Source: Vibrio harveyi NBRC 15634 = ATCC 14126 = KCTC 12724
GTDB lineage: Bacteria; Pseudomonadota; Gammaproteobacteria; Enterobacterales; Vibrionaceae
Direction: 5' to 3'
Length of the DNA: 64,000 nt
Assembly (NCBI RefSeq): GCF_001591145.1
Contig: NZ_BCUF01000013.1
Location: 1-64,000, forward strand
The notes beneath the pieces are model-generated. The model did not search any database. It worked only from the letters and a program-made list of their open reading frames with translations, and was not told where the DNA came from. Each line of letters opens with the position of its first letter. The first letter of the stretch is position 1. Positions 1 to 10,575 of this stretch are shown here, piece by piece. The translations under genes and the position numbers were made by a program.

Positions 1-20
1 TAGAGCTAGGAACGAATCTA

Positions 21-419
21 ATGAAAAGAATTCATATTGTTGCGGCAATCATCTTTAACCAAGATAAATCGCAAATCTTCATCACTAAACGTCCAGATGA
101 CAAACACAAAGGAGGATTCTGGGAGTTCCCTGGTGGCAAAGTAGAGCAAGGTGAAAGTGTTGAGCAAGCGATGATTCGTGAGCTGGAAGAAGAGATTGGT
201 ATCACAGTGACAGAGCAATCCCTATTTGAACACTTGGAATATGACTATCCAGAAAAGTCTTTGAAGTTTGATTTCATGACAGTATCTCAGTTCGATAACC
301 AACCTTATGGTCGCGAAGGTCAAGAAGGACGTTGGGTTGATGTTGCTGCATTACTTGATTACACCTTCCCAGAGGCAAACGTACCGATTCTAGAGCGAGT
401 GATTAAAGAGTTTTCTTAA
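21..419 (+). CDS. mutT: 8-oxo-dGTP diphosphatase MutT (Nudix)
   Basis: This 132-residue protein should hydrolyse 8-oxo-dGTP to the monophosphate and so keep oxidised guanine out of DNA. The Nudix box is intact at residues 39-61: it begins GKVEQGE and ends in RELEEEIGI, giving the GX5EX7REUXEEXGU pattern that binds the metal. The length matches E. coli MutT (129 aa). In E. coli mutT follows secA; here the window starts 20 bases before the gene, so the upstream neighbour cannot be seen. A short purine-rich stretch (AGGAA) precedes the ATG. Function is confident from the motif and overall similarity. Confidence 0.95.
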   Translation: MKRIHIVAAIIFNQDKSQIFITKRPDDKHKGGFWEFPGGKVEQGESVEQAMIRELEEEIGITVTEQSLFEHLEYDYPEKSLKFDFMTVSQFDNQPYGREGQEGRWVDVAALLDYTFPEANVPILERVIKEFS

Positions 420-466
420 CTCGCTGCGAACTATCTTGTGGTTAACACGGGATATTGTTAGTTTAA

Positions 467-1342
<876 letters not shown>

Positions 1343-1356
1343 ATACATAATTATTC

Positions 1357-1379
1357 GCCGGCGTAAGCCGGCTTTTTTG
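1357..1379 (+). terminator. Rho-independent terminator after dapB
   Basis: A perfect six-base GC stem (GCCGGC, loop GTAA, GCCGGC) is followed by a run of six T, 14 bases after the dapB stop. Confidence 0.9.
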
Positions 1380-1531
1380 TTTTTGGAGAAAATTATGTAA
1401 ACAAAATGGTTCCATAAGGTCGCAAGATTTCTCATAGTTTTATTATTGTTTTGTGTGCTTGGTGTGTAAAAATAGCTGTAAGCTCTAAAAGTTGTAGTTG
1501 AATTTGCGGGATGAACGTTTGCGCAAAAATC

Positions 1532-1581
1532 TCACAAAATTTTGTGATCTTCAATAAGTTCAAATTTGTAAAATTCACAAA
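1532..1581. promoter_or_regulatory. Pair of TTTTGTGA-type palindromes upstream of carA
   Basis: A perfect 16-base palindrome at 1532-1547 (TCACAAAA followed by TTTTGTGA) is followed by a related imperfect one at 1565-1581 (TTTGT, seven bases, ACAAA). They lie 110-160 bases upstream of the carA promoter. They look like operator sites, but I cannot name the regulator. PepA and other remote regulators act far upstream of E. coli carAB, though no sequence match to those sites is claimed. Confidence 0.35.
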
Positions 1582-1689
1582 AAAGTCATGGTAAGTGATC
1601 TGTAGATAGCTAAAACTTACTTTTTTAGGGCTTTTTCTGTTGAAACGTCATTACTCGCTAGAAAGTACCAATTTATTTTTCAATGTGTG

Positions 1690-1718
1690 TTGACAGTTTC
1701 AAAGTCCGTCTTTAGAAT
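1690..1718 (+). promoter_or_regulatory. Sigma70-type promoter of carAB
   Basis: A consensus -35 TTGACA (1690-1695) and a -10 TAGAAT (1713-1718) are separated by exactly 17 bases. This predicts a start near 1725 and a leader of about 100 bases before the carA start codon. It occupies the position of the upstream promoter P1 of E. coli carAB. Confidence 0.75.
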
Positions 1719-1776
1719 ACCGCCAATTTGTCAAAAATACCTGTTTATGTAAATTATCAAGGTAAAGGAAGGCAAA

Positions 1777-1815
1777 TTTGCAGCTTAATTTATTTTTTAT
1801 GCATTTTTATTCTGG
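1777..1815 (+). promoter_or_regulatory. Tandem ARG boxes (ArgR operator) in front of carA
   Basis: Two 18-base ARG-box-like sites match TGAATwwwwATTCA imperfectly. The downstream core is TGCATTTTTATTCT (1800-1813, 12 of 14 positions compatible); the upstream core is TGCAGCTTAATTTA (1779-1792, weaker). Their starts are 21 bases apart, the spacing used by ArgR hexamers at paired boxes. The second box touches the ribosome binding site. E. coli carAB carries paired ARG boxes over its arginine-controlled promoter P2; a convincing P2 -35/-10 pair was not found here. Confidence 0.55.
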
Positions 1816-1823
1816 AGGTTGTC

Positions 1824-2978
1824 TTGGGTAAATTAGCACTGTTAGTCCTAGAAGATGGGACAGTGTTCCGCGGTGTTTCCATTGGAGCAGATGGTATTTC
1901 CGTTGGTGAAGTTGTTTTTAATACCTCGATGACGGGGTACCAAGAAATTCTCACTGATCCTTCCTATTCTCAACAAATCGTTACTCTTACTTATCCTCAC
2001 ATTGGCAATACCGGAACCAATTCCGAAGACGAAGAATCTTCTTCAATCCACGCACAAGGCCTTGTGATTCGCGATCTCCCTCTTATCGCTTCTAACTTCC
2101 GTAATGAACAATCCCTTTCTGATTACCTTAAGTCGCAAAACATCGTCGGCATTGCAGACATCGACACGCGTAAGCTAACTCGTATCCTGCGTGAAAAAGG
2201 TGCTCAAAACGGTTGTATCGTAGCTGGCTCTTCTATAAACGGAGAGAATCTAGACGAAGCTTTGGCACTAGCGAAAGCAAAAGAATTCCCTGGTTTGAAA
2301 GGAATGGATCTTGCGAAAGAGGTTACAACAAAAGAAGCGTATCAATGGAAACAAGGTTCGTGGACGCTTGAGGGTGGACTTCCAGAAGCGAAAGACGACA
2401 GCGAATTGCCATATCACGTTGTTGCCTACGACTTCGGCGCAAAACGTAACATCCTGCGCATGTTGGTTGACCGAGGCTGCCGCCTAACGGTTGTTCCTGC
2501 TGAAACTTCAGCAGAAGAAGTTCTGGCTCTAAACCCAGATGGCGTTTTTCTATCAAACGGCCCTGGTGACCCAGAACCATGTACTTACGCGATTGAAGCG
2601 ACAAAAGTATTCCTAGAAAAAGGCCTGCCAATCTTTGGTATCTGTCTAGGCCACCAAATCCTTGCGCTAGCATCGGGTGCACAAACAGTGAAAATGAAGT
2701 TTGGTCACCACGGCGCAAACCACCCAGTAAAAGATTTGGAGCGTAATGTTGTGATGATTACGTCGCAGAACCACGGTTTTGCCGCAGACGAAGCAACACT
2801 ACCTGAAAATCTACGTGCTACTCACGTATCGCTATTTGATGGCTCTCTACAAGGTATTCACCGTACAGACAAGCCAGCATTTAGCTTCCAAGGTCACCCT
2901 GAAGCGAGCCCAGGTCCACACGACGCGGCACCGCTATTTGACCACTTTATCGAACTAATCAAAAAACACAGCGCTTAA
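1824..2978 (+). CDS. carA: Carbamoyl-phosphate synthase small subunit CarA
   Basis: CarA is the glutaminase subunit that feeds ammonia to CarB for carbamoyl phosphate, the shared precursor of pyrimidines and arginine. I place the start at TTG 1824, because GGAGG lies five bases upstream and the protein then begins [12 protein letters not shown] like its orthologues, giving 384 aa (E. coli 382). A longer open frame from 1728 would add 32 unsupported residues. The class I amidotransferase nucleophile Cys274 sits in GICLGHQ and the His358/Glu360 partners in HPEA. carB follows 16 bases later, so the two are one operon. Confidence 0.95.
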   Translation: MGKLALLVLEDGTVFRGVSIGADGISVGEVVFNTSMTGYQEILTDPSYSQQIVTLTYPHIGNTGTNSEDEESSSIHAQGLVIRDLPLIASNFRNEQSLSDYLKSQNIVGIADIDTRKLTRILREKGAQNGCIVAGSSINGENLDEALALAKAKEFPGLKGMDLAKEVTTKEAYQWKQGSWTLEGGLPEAKDDSELPYHVVAYDFGAKRNILRMLVDRGCRLTVVPAETSAEEVLALNPDGVFLSNGPGDPEPCTYAIEATKVFLEKGLPIFGICLGHQILALASGAQTVKMKFGHHGANHPVKDLERNVVMITSQNHGFAADEATLPENLRATHVSLFDGSLQGIHRTDKPAFSFQGHPEASPGPHDAAPLFDHFIELIKKHSA

Positions 2979-2994
2979 TTCGGAGTAGTAGATA

Positions 2995-5900
2995 ATGCCA
3001 AAACGTACTGACATTCAAAGTATTCTTATTCTTGGTGCTGGTCCGATTGTTATCGGTCAGGCATGTGAGTTTGACTACTCTGGCGCACAAGCGTGTAAAG
3101 CACTGCGTGAAGAGGGTTACCGAGTTATCCTAGTGAACTCTAACCCTGCAACCATCATGACTGACCCAGACATGGCGGATGCAACTTACATCGAGCCAAT
3201 CCAATGGGAAGTGGTTCGTAACATCATCGCGAAAGAAAAACCGGATGCAGTACTACCTACAATGGGTGGTCAAACTGCATTGAACTGTGCTCTAGACCTA
3301 GAGAAATACGGCGTTCTAGAAGAGTTCGGTGTTGAGATGATTGGCGCAACGGCTGATGCAATCGACAAAGCGGAAGACCGCTCTCGTTTCGATAAAGCGA
3401 TGAAGTCTATCGGCCTTGAGTGTCCACGTGCGGATACTGCTAAAACGATGGAAGAAGCTTACGCTGTACTCGATATGGTTGGCTTCCCTTGTATCATCCG
3501 TCCATCATTTACTATGGGGGGTACTGGTGGCGGTATCGCATACAACAAAGAAGAGTTCGAAGAAATCTGTCGTCGCGGTCTAGACCTGTCGCCAACTAAC
3601 GAACTTCTAATCGATGAGTCTCTTATTGGTTGGAAAGAGTACGAGATGGAAGTGGTTCGCGACAAAGCGGACAACTGTATCATCGTATGTGCGATTGAAA
3701 ACTTCGATCCAATGGGCATCCACACGGGTGACTCAATCACGGTTGCACCAGCGCAAACACTAACAGACAAAGAATACCAGCTAATGCGTAACGCATCTCT
3801 AGCGGTACTGCGTGAGATCGGTGTTGAAACTGGTGGTTCTAACGTACAGTTTGGTATCAACCCGAAAGATGGCCGCATGGTTATCATCGAGATGAACCCA
3901 CGTGTATCTCGCTCTTCTGCTCTAGCTTCAAAAGCAACAGGTTTCCCAATCGCTAAGATTGCAGCGAAACTGGCTGTTGGCTTTACACTAGACGAGCTAA
4001 TGAACGACATTACTGGTGGCGCTACACCAGCATCATTCGAACCAACCATCGACTACGTAGTAACTAAGATTCCTCGCTTTAACTTCGAGAAATTTGCAGG
4101 TGCTAATGACCGTCTAACGACGCAAATGAAGTCAGTTGGTGAGGTAATGGCAATTGGTCGTAACCAACAAGAGTCACTACAAAAAGCACTTCGCGGTTTA
4201 GAAGTTGGCGCGACTGGTTTTGACGAGATGGTTGACCTAGATGCACCAGACGCACTGACGAAAATTCGTCATGAGCTGAAAGAAGCAGGCGCAGAGCGTA
4301 TTTGGTACATCGCGGATGCATTCCGTGCGGGTATGTCAGTCGATGGCGTATTCAACCTAACGCAAATCGACCGCTGGTTCCTAGTTCAAATCGAAGACAT
4401 TGTGAAGCTTGAGCAAGAGCTAAAAGCAAAAGGTTTCGCTGGTCTAAACAAAGAAGAACTTAACAAGCTGAAGCGTAAAGGTTTTGCTGATGCGCGCCTA
4501 TCTAAGATTCTAGGTGTTGCGGAAAGCGAAATCCGTCGTCTACGTGACCAGTACGATATTCACCCAGTGTACAAGCGTGTTGATACGTGTGCGGCTGAGT
4601 TCTCATCTGATACAGCTTACATGTACTCATCTTACGATGACGAGTGTGAAGCTAACCCAACAGACAAAGACAAGATCATGATTCTAGGCGGTGGTCCAAA
4701 CCGTATCGGTCAAGGTATTGAATTTGACTACTGTTGTGTACACGCATCGCTAGCACTACGTGAAGATGGCTACGAAACTATCATGGTTAACTGTAACCCT
4801 GAGACTGTTTCAACAGACTACGATACATCTGACCGTTTGTACTTCGAACCAGTAACACTGGAAGACGTCTTAGCAATCGCACGTGTTGAGAAACCAAAAG
4901 GCGTTATCGTTCAGTACGGTGGTCAAACACCACTTAAACTGGCTCGTGCACTTGAAGCAGCTGGCGTGCCAATCATCGGTACTAGCCCTGATGCAATCGA
5001 CCGTGCAGAAGACCGTGAGCGTTTCCAAGTTGCTGTCGACCGTCTAGGTCTTCTACAGCCAGAGAACGCGACAGTAACGACGATGGAGCAAGCAGTAGAG
5101 AAATCTCGTGAAATCGGTTACCCACTGGTTGTACGTCCTTCTTACGTGCTTGGTGGTCGTGCGATGGAAATCGTATACGACGAGCAAGATCTACGTCGCT
5201 ACTTCAACGAAGCAGTAAGCGTATCAAACGAATCTCCAGTACTACTAGATAGCTTCCTAGACGACGCAGTTGAAGTCGATATCGATGCTATCTGTGACGG
5301 TGAGCGTGTGGTTATCGGCGGTATCATGGAGCACATCGAGCAAGCGGGTGTTCACTCAGGTGACTCAGCATGTTCTCTTCCTGCATACACGCTAAGCCAA
5401 GAAATCCAAGACGTAATGCGTGAGCAAGTTGAAAAGCTAGCGTTTGAATTGGGTGTTCGTGGTCTGATGAACACGCAGTTCGCGGTTAAGAACAACCAAG
5501 TATACCTAATCGAGGTTAACCCTCGTGCAGCGCGTACGGTACCGTTCGTATCTAAAGCAACTGGTGCGCCAATCGCTAAGATTGCTGCGCGTGTAATGGC
5601 GGGTCAATCGCTAGAGTCTCAAGGCTTTACGAAAGAAATCATCCCACCGTACTACTCTGTAAAAGAAGTTGTACTGCCATTCAACAAGTTCCCAGGTGTT
5701 GATCCACTGTTGGGTCCTGAAATGCGCTCTACTGGTGAAGTTATGGGTGTTGGTGCGACGTTTGCAGAAGCTTACGCGAAAGCAGAATTGGGTTGTGGCA
5801 ACATTTACCCAGAAGGTGGTCGTGCACTTCTTTCTGTTCGTGCAGGTGACAAAGAGCGCGTTGTGGACCTAGCGTCTAAGTTGACAAAACTTGGTTACCA

Positions 5901-6228
5901 GTTGGATGCAACACACGGTACAGCTGTCATTCTTGGTGAAGCGGGCATTAACCCACGTCTAGTAAACAAAGTACACGAAGGTCGCCCTCACATTCTTGAC
6001 CGTATTAAGAACAACGAGTACACCTACATCGTAAACACGGCTGCTGGTCGTCAAGCGATTGAAGACTCTAAAGTTCTGCGTCGCGGTGCACTAGCTGAGA
6101 AAGTGAACTACACGACAACGCTAAACGCTGCATTCGCGACTTGTATGGCACACACGGCAGATGCGAAGAGCACAGTAACTTCGGTTCAAGAGCTACACGC
6201 AAAAGTGAAAGCTAGCCTAGAAGCGTAA
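2995..6228 (+). CDS. carB: Carbamoyl-phosphate synthase large subunit CarB
   Basis: This 1077-residue subunit makes carbamoyl phosphate from bicarbonate, ammonia and two ATP. It has the expected internal duplication: an N-terminal carboxyphosphate ATP-grasp half (start [18 protein letters not shown]) and a C-terminal carbamoyl-phosphate half (start near residue 560, [15 protein letters not shown]), followed by an MGS-like regulatory domain in the last 140 residues or so, where UMP and ornithine bind in E. coli. The length is close to E. coli CarB (1073). It is cotranscribed with carA and ends at a strong terminator. Confidence 0.98.
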   Translation: MPKRTDIQSILILGAGPIVIGQACEFDYSGAQACKALREEGYRVILVNSNPATIMTDPDMADATYIEPIQWEVVRNIIAKEKPDAVLPTMGGQTALNCALDLEKYGVLEEFGVEMIGATADAIDKAEDRSRFDKAMKSIGLECPRADTAKTMEEAYAVLDMVGFPCIIRPSFTMGGTGGGIAYNKEEFEEICRRGLDLSPTNELLIDESLIGWKEYEMEVVRDKADNCIIVCAIENFDPMGIHTGDSITVAPAQTLTDKEYQLMRNASLAVLREIGVETGGSNVQFGINPKDGRMVIIEMNPRVSRSSALASKATGFPIAKIAAKLAVGFTLDELMNDITGGATPASFEPTIDYVVTKIPRFNFEKFAGANDRLTTQMKSVGEVMAIGRNQQESLQKALRGLEVGATGFDEMVDLDAPDALTKIRHELKEAGAERIWYIADAFRAGMSVDGVFNLTQIDRWFLVQIEDIVKLEQELKAKGFAGLNKEELNKLKRKGFADARLSKILGVAESEIRRLRDQYDIHPVYKRVDTCAAEFSSDTAYMYSSYDDECEANPTDKDKIMILGGGPNRIGQGIEFDYCCVHASLALREDGYETIMVNCNPETVSTDYDTSDRLYFEPVTLEDVLAIARVEKPKGVIVQYGGQTPLKLARALEAAGVPIIGTSPDAIDRAEDRERFQVAVDRLGLLQPENATVTTMEQAVEKSREIGYPLVVRPSYVLGGRAMEIVYDEQDLRRYFNEAVSVSNESPVLLDSFLDDAVEVDIDAICDGERVVIGGIMEHIEQAGVHSGDSACSLPAYTLSQEIQDVMREQVEKLAFELGVRGLMNTQFAVKNNQVYLIEVNPRAARTVPFVSKATGAPIAKIAARVMAGQSLESQGFTKEIIPPYYSVKEVVLPFNKFPGVDPLLGPEMRSTGEVMGVGATFAEAYAKAELGCGNIYPEGGRALLSVRAGDKERVVDLASKLTKLGYQLDATHGTAVILGEAGINPRLVNKVHEGRPHILDRIKNNEYTYIVNTAAGRQAIEDSKVLRRGALAEKVNYTTTLNAAFATCMAHTADAKSTVTSVQELHAKVKASLEA

Positions 6229-6278
6229 TAGATAAAAATCAGTAAGCCGAAAAATAGGGCTTATATGACAACCTCATT

Positions 6279-6304
6279 GCCCGCTCATTTGAGCGGGCTT
6301 TTTT
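6279..6304 (+). terminator. Rho-independent terminator after carB
   Basis: An eight-base stem GCCCGCTC / GAGCGGGC with an ATTT loop and six T follows 50 bases after the carB stop. It also separates the operon from the convergent minus-strand genes. Confidence 0.92.
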
Positions 6305-6308
6305 GTCT

Positions 6309-6701
6309 TTAAGGTTGCTTAAAATGGAGAGAATTGAAGTGCGCTAAGAAAGCCTGATAGAGCGGACTTTTGTACAGCATCAAACTAATGGCTGAAAGTA
6401 ACGTCCCTAAAGATGAAGAAATAGCACTGCCATTTGCAATAACAAAATTAGAGCTACAAGTAACCAGAATAAATGCAATAGTGATCAAATTTACCTTAGC
6501 TGCAATACTCAAGCCTTTGCTAATCGTTAGAATGTTTGGAACACATATTACTATTGCAGTTATTGTACCGAAGAGAATTAAGTAAATATCAACCCCAATT
6601 CTTCGCTTGATAGAAAACCATTCATTCCAGATGTTTAGGCTTATTGCTAGACCTGCAGTCAAGCATAGATATAAAGCAATAGGGAGAAACCATTTAGTCA
6701 T
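6309..6701 (-). CDS. Small hypothetical membrane protein
   Basis: I do not recognise this 130-residue protein. It is strongly hydrophobic, with about four likely membrane segments: residues 5-25, 38-58, 68-88 and 92-110. An AGAGGG ribosome site lies four bases before the ATG, which supports translation. It abuts the carB terminator and is the downstream-most of three small minus-strand membrane proteins in an AT-rich patch. No catalytic motif is visible. An immunity or accessory membrane protein is possible but unproven. Confidence 0.6.
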   Translation of the reverse strand: MTKWFLPIALYLCLTAGLAISLNIWNEWFSIKRRIGVDIYLILFGTITAIVICVPNILTISKGLSIAAKVNLITIAFILVTCSSNFVIANGSAISSSLGTLLSAISLMLYKSPLYQAFLAHFNSLHFKQP

Positions 6702-6782
6702 GCGACCCTCTTTAATTCTTAAGTTGAAACTTGATATGTATCCGATTTCGAGAGTAATTTATAAGGAGTCGCGCTCCATACA

Positions 6783-7226
6783 TTAAACTCTATTTTTTAT
6801 TTTGTATGATCTTTTCTCCAATAAAAAATTGTAAGTTGATTCGTCTTTGCTAAATATATAGTTATTAGACTTAGCAAATACATCAGCTAAGATAATTGCA
6901 GGGTATAATGATAAAAAAGTAGTTATGGAGAGTGCTAAAAAAATCTCACTTGATTTTTTGAATTGGCCCTTAGTCAAAAAGTTGTTTGATATAATTGAGA
7001 TAACTAGTATTCTCAAGCATTCAAAAAGAATGAAACTCGCTCCAAACATATATACATATACTTGATCAAAGGTTGCTATTTCACTTTTGGTGACTATATT
7101 GTCATAGAAGTCGACGATACCTTTAAATGAGTATACAAATAGAGAGATTGATGATGTGAGTAAGAGTATCAAGTAGAATAATGCTTGCGTTCTATCGTAG
7201 TTACCATGCTTCATCATAATACCCAT
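6783..7226 (-). CDS. Small hypothetical membrane protein, paralogue-like of the next gene
   Basis: This 147-residue protein of unknown function has about four predicted membrane segments (roughly residues 15-35, 55-78, 93-112 and the stretch before a polar tail). Its plan, with a final helix ending in PAIILADVF and a Lys/Tyr-rich tail, resembles that of the gene at 7324-7752, suggesting distant paralogy. The start is uncertain: ATG codons occur at 7226 and at two consecutive codons a few residues later, none with a strong ribosome site. Codon use is AT-rich compared with the flanking metabolic genes, consistent with horizontal acquisition (inference). Confidence 0.5.
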   Translation of the reverse strand: MGIMMKHGNYDRTQALFYLILLLTSSISLFVYSFKGIVDFYDNIVTKSEIATFDQVYVYMFGASFILFECLRILVISIISNNFLTKGQFKKSSEIFLALSITTFLSLYPAIILADVFAKSNNYIFSKDESTYNFLLEKRSYKIKNRV

Positions 7227-7323
7227 TTACTCATGTGTTAATATTCCATTTCTAGTATCACAACCTATTCTTATCGAATGTAGAGGATGATTACTCCAAA
7301 TAATATTGGTTTTCTAATTCTTA

Positions 7324-7752
7324 TCACTTTATATAAACGTAGTTCTTATCATACAGCCAGGATTGACTTAATTTTTCTGAGTATTTATATCCATTTTCTA
7401 GTGCTACTTTTTCTAAATAGTAGCTAACAGGGTATGGTGATATTATAGATGTGAAGAATATTATAAAAAATATTTTTAATGTCACTTCATTTGTTTCTTT
7501 GGAGAATTTTTTATCTCTAATTAATGCAACTAAAGAGTAGCAGGAGAAAAATATAAATAATATTGACCCAGAAGTTAAGGCTATGGATGAACGTGAAAAG
7601 TTCACACTTCTCTCTTCAGTCTCTATGTTTCTGATGAAATTAAATATTTCATTAAATGACATGTGTATCATTGAAACTCCTAACGTGGAGAAAATTATAG
7701 CGGATAGAAATATATATGTTTTGTTTTCTAACCTTTTTTTGTTGTTATTCAT
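7324..7752 (-). CDS. Small hypothetical membrane protein, possibly DUF1240-like
   Basis: This 142-residue protein has about four hydrophobic segments: residues 12-32, 53-78, 90-110 and a short one. It ends with GYKYSEKLSQSWLYDKNYV. That tail, a Gly-Tyr followed by a Lys-Leu-Ser and Trp motif, recalls small membrane proteins filed under DUF1240 in enterics and Photorhabdus, some of which sit next to toxins; this is recollection, not a search result. AGGAG lies about ten bases before the ATG. It is the first gene of a possible three-gene minus-strand unit. No toxin gene is next to it in this window. Confidence 0.5.
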   Translation of the reverse strand: MNNNKKRLENKTYIFLSAIIFSTLGVSMIHMSFNEIFNFIRNIETEERSVNFSRSSIALTSGSILFIFFSCYSLVALIRDKKFSKETNEVTLKIFFIIFFTSIISPYPVSYYLEKVALENGYKYSEKLSQSWLYDKNYVYIK

Positions 7753-8176
7753 TTTAAAGACATCTCCTCATCCAGTTTTGATTTTTATAAATTATTTAAT
7801 TTAAATTTCCAATGTCCTCATTAAGGTTTGAGCTTTGTCATATTTTGAATGGTTTCTTAACTTAGAGATTAAAATTCATATAAGAATATATTTTTCTAGA
7901 TAATTTATCTTGAGAAGTTACTATGATACATAGCGTTTTATTTTTATGGATTAATAATTATTTTGCATCAATTAATTGATGGGGATAAGGCATATTTGTT
8001 ATTTAATGGGCGGAGTTAAAAGTCTTTGTGTAATAATCTATTTTGTTATTTATTGTTTTTTAAGTTAAATGATGAAAATGTGGAATAGGTTAGTGTCTTG
8101 AGTTTCCTTTTGTGCGTTTGCTTGGCAGTGCTATCGTTGCTCCATCTTGGTTACAAATATTTACAAGGACGCACAA
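7753..8176. other. AT-rich intergenic region with no recognised gene
   Basis: About 420 bases of visibly AT-rich sequence separate the divergent membrane-protein gene and the TSUP permease. I see no convincing ORF, tRNA, inverted terminal repeat or attC-like site. Promoters for both flanking genes should lie here, but none could be assigned with confidence. Confidence 0.5.
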
Positions 8177-8956
8177 GTGGAAGTTACGTTCGAAATCTTA
8201 ATTGCATTGTTTTTTGTCGCATCTGCTGCGGGATTTATTGATGCGATGGCTGGTGGCGGTGGTCTCTTGACGCTCCCTGCTTTGTTGGCCGCAGGGTTAA
8301 GTCCTACTCAGGCATTGGCGACCAACAAACTCCAAAGCTCGTTTGGAAGCTTTTCTGCCAGTTGGTACTTTGTGCGTAATGGTATTGTTAGCCTGAAAGA
8401 GATGCGCTTAGCGATTCTATGTACCTTTATTGGTTCTGCCATTGGTGCAGAGGCTGTGCAGTTTATCGATGCCGGTGTGCTCACTAGTCTTATCCCAGTC
8501 TTGCTGATCGCGATTTCTCTCTACTTTTTGCTTTCTTCAACCTCGAAAGCGGCTGAAGGTGAACCCAAGCTTTCTGAAGCGATGTTTGCTTTGTGTGTTG
8601 GTGGGGGTGTAGGCTTCTACGATGGTTTCTTTGGACCAGGCACTGGCTCTATCTTTGCTCTTTGTTTTGTCGCACTAGGTCACTTTTCATTGGTTGATGC
8701 GACTGCCCGCACTAAGATTCTTAACTTCACCTCAAACATTGCGGCGCTATTGTTCTTTATTCTTGCTGGTTTACCTGTGTGGGAAATCGGCCTTACCATG
8801 GCCGTAGGTGGCTTTATTGGTGCTCAGCTTGGTGCCAAAGTTGTCGTCACCAAAGGTCAAAAATGGATTCGACCTTTAGTCATTACCATGTCTATGTTGA
8901 TGGCGACAAAACTTCTTTGGCAACAACATCACCAATGGTTTCTATCACTGTTTTAA
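8177..8956 (+). CDS. yfcA: TSUP-family permease (TauE/SafE, YfcA-like)
   Basis: This is a 259-residue inner-membrane permease of the sulfite/sulfonate exporter-like family. The N-terminal AGFIDAMAGGGGLLTLPAL and the mid-protein GGGVGFYDGFFGPGTGS are the two repeats of the family signature and match E. coli YfcA closely. The start is chosen at GTG 8177, with AAGGA seven bases upstream; the open frame continues ten codons further to a TTG at 8147. The substrate is not known for YfcA. The 3' end overlaps the convergent LysR gene by 65 bases. Confidence 0.85.
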   Translation: MEVTFEILIALFFVASAAGFIDAMAGGGGLLTLPALLAAGLSPTQALATNKLQSSFGSFSASWYFVRNGIVSLKEMRLAILCTFIGSAIGAEAVQFIDAGVLTSLIPVLLIAISLYFLLSSTSKAAEGEPKLSEAMFALCVGGGVGFYDGFFGPGTGSIFALCFVALGHFSLVDATARTKILNFTSNIAALLFFILAGLPVWEIGLTMAVGGFIGAQLGAKVVVTKGQKWIRPLVITMSMLMATKLLWQQHHQWFLSLF

Positions 8957-9752
8957 CTCTTGGCGACTGGTACACGTTCTGCCTAACGCAGATATGAATT
9001 GGTCGAATCAAAGAGGTCAGTGGCTCAAACATAAAGCAGTTATCGCCAGGAATCTTCAACGCTCTGACGATTGATAGCGGGATTAATGCAGGAGCTGCTC
9101 CTCCCAGTGCGAGTTGGGCTGCCGCTGTGTAGGCATCCATTTCCATCAATGGCTTAATACCGATTTTCTCTAATGCTGGCAGTTGGTAGCTATTGGATGG
9201 ATTGGTTAAATCATTTGTGATTACTTTTTTCGGGAGCGTATACAGTGGTTGATCACTAACGAGGAAAAAAGGCTCATCACATAAGTGGAAAGCCATCAAA
9301 CCATGATGCGGTGGCAATAGCCCTGCACAAAGCCCAACGGTCGCTTTACCGGATTGAACTCGCTCAACGATTCTAGGGCTGTGGTTAGTGGTTATGGTTA
9401 AGTACTGGTCTTGTTTGAGGTAATCACCAATCGTTTTCCCGAGATAACCTGCAATGAGAGACTTTGAGCTATCGAGGGTGATTAAAGACGTATCTTCTAG
9501 TTCTTGCTGTTCATAGATAAGACCACGTAACTCATTAAAAGAGGGACCAATATTTTCGATCAAAGCCATGCCATCAGGTGTGAGTTTTATGGTTCTACCC
9601 GATGGTTCGACAAGTTTCTTTCCCAGTTTTTTCTCTAGATTCGCGATACGTTTACTCACCGCAGATTGGCTGATATACAGCAAACTCCCTGTGCGGCTCA
9701 TGGTTTTCGCTTTGCTTAAAACTAATAGTGTTTCGATGCCTTCCAGTAACAT
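8892..9752 (-). CDS. LysR-type transcriptional regulator
   Basis: This 286-residue LysR regulator has an N-terminal winged helix-turn-helix (residues 1-60: SRTGSLLYISQSAVSKRIANLE) and an effector-binding domain from about residue 90. The effector is unknown. The last 65 bases lie antisense to the end of the TSUP permease gene, so the two transcripts converge and overlap. The upstream 125 bases up to the YicG-like gene include a bidirectional terminator, so the regulator has its own promoter. The convergent permease may be a target, though LysR targets are more often divergent. Confidence 0.88.
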   Translation of the reverse strand: MLLEGIETLLVLSKAKTMSRTGSLLYISQSAVSKRIANLEKKLGKKLVEPSGRTIKLTPDGMALIENIGPSFNELRGLIYEQQELEDTSLITLDSSKSLIAGYLGKTIGDYLKQDQYLTITTNHSPRIVERVQSGKATVGLCAGLLPPHHGLMAFHLCDEPFFLVSDQPLYTLPKKVITNDLTNPSNSYQLPALEKIGIKPLMEMDAYTAAAQLALGGAAPALIPLSIVRALKIPGDNCFMFEPLTSLIRPIHICVRQNVYQSPRVKTVIETIGDVVAKEVLSPST

Positions 9753-9828
9753 GTCTATCCATGAATGTTGGGAATAATAGCCTTAATATAACTAAGCTCA
9801 GAATCAGAAGCGACTGACGTTTACCAAA

Positions 9829-9859
9829 AAAAAGAGCCGTCGGTTATGACGGCTCTTTT
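9829..9859 (-). terminator. Terminator downstream of the TRIC-type channel gene
   Basis: A twelve-base stem (AAAAGAGCCGTC / GACGGCTCTTTT) with a GGTTAT loop has T runs on both strands. It lies 18 bases past the end of the minus-strand channel gene and could work in both directions. Confidence 0.85.
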
Positions 9860-9877
9860 CAATCAATAAGTTGAACA

Positions 9878-10498
9878 TTATCGATTTATGGCGAAGGTTG
9901 GCAGTGATAAGTGCCAGCGAATCGCCCCAAGGCGAATAATCAATGTTGAAACGACGCCTGCAAGTAGGGCGAAAGAGTGGTCATGACCCATGCTCAATGC
10001 GGTCGTGTGAAAAATACCACCGATGATGCATGCTGTTGCATATACTTCGCTTCTCAAAACCATCGGCACTTCACGTGCTAGCACATCGCGAATGATGCCG
10101 CCGCCACAGCCAGTAATGACGCCCATGATAACTGCCACCATGCCGGATGCATTGTAAGCTAGGGCTTTTTCAACACCGATACCAACAAATACTGCCAAAC
10201 CAATTGCGTCACATACAGGGAGGACCCACCAAGGTAGACGTTTAGGGCGACGAACTAAAATCATGGTTAATAAACAGGTAATGAAAATTACCCATAGATA
10301 GGTCGTGTCAGTAATCCAGAATACAGGAGTAGCGCCAAGCGCCATATCACGAATAGTGCCACCGCCAATAGCAGTCACACTACCGAGCACGATTACACCG
10401 AAAGGATCCATCTTTAATCGGCCTGCGAGTAAAACTCCAGAAACCGCAAAGACAGCAGTACCGAATAAATCGATCATATAAAGCAGCATGGAGTCCAT
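9878..10498 (-). CDS. Trimeric intracellular cation channel family protein (YicG-like)
   Basis: This 206-residue membrane protein (seven predicted helices) belongs to the UPF0126/TRIC family, known structurally as potassium-permeable homotrimers. Two internal repeats are visible, each with a glycine-rich helix break: GSVTAIGGGTIRDM and GVITGCGGGIIRDV. I place the start at ATG 10498 (MDSMLLYMIDL), because the longer frame would have to begin at a TTG with no ribosome site. It lies 77 bases beyond the btuF stop on the same strand and may share that transcript. Confidence 0.85.
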   Translation of the reverse strand: MDSMLLYMIDLFGTAVFAVSGVLLAGRLKMDPFGVIVLGSVTAIGGGTIRDMALGATPVFWITDTTYLWVIFITCLLTMILVRRPKRLPWWVLPVCDAIGLAVFVGIGVEKALAYNASGMVAVIMGVITGCGGGIIRDVLAREVPMVLRSEVYATACIIGGIFHTTALSMGHDHSFALLAGVVSTLIIRLGAIRWHLSLPTFAINR

Positions 10499-10575
10499 GT
10501 TACTTGGTACCTTATAAACAAATTGTGGGGGAACAGAAATGGGACGGAAATTGTACGGGATTTCCAACGAAAACG

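Noticed and set aside
1748..1753. Minimal ATG-TAA start-stop element in the carA leader
   Set aside because: Two adjacent codons in AT-rich sequence are expected by chance, and no ribosome site precedes them.
7805..8146. Possible attC or integron cassette boundary in the AT-rich patch
   Set aside because: No matching inverted core sites or repeated attC-like element flank the small genes.
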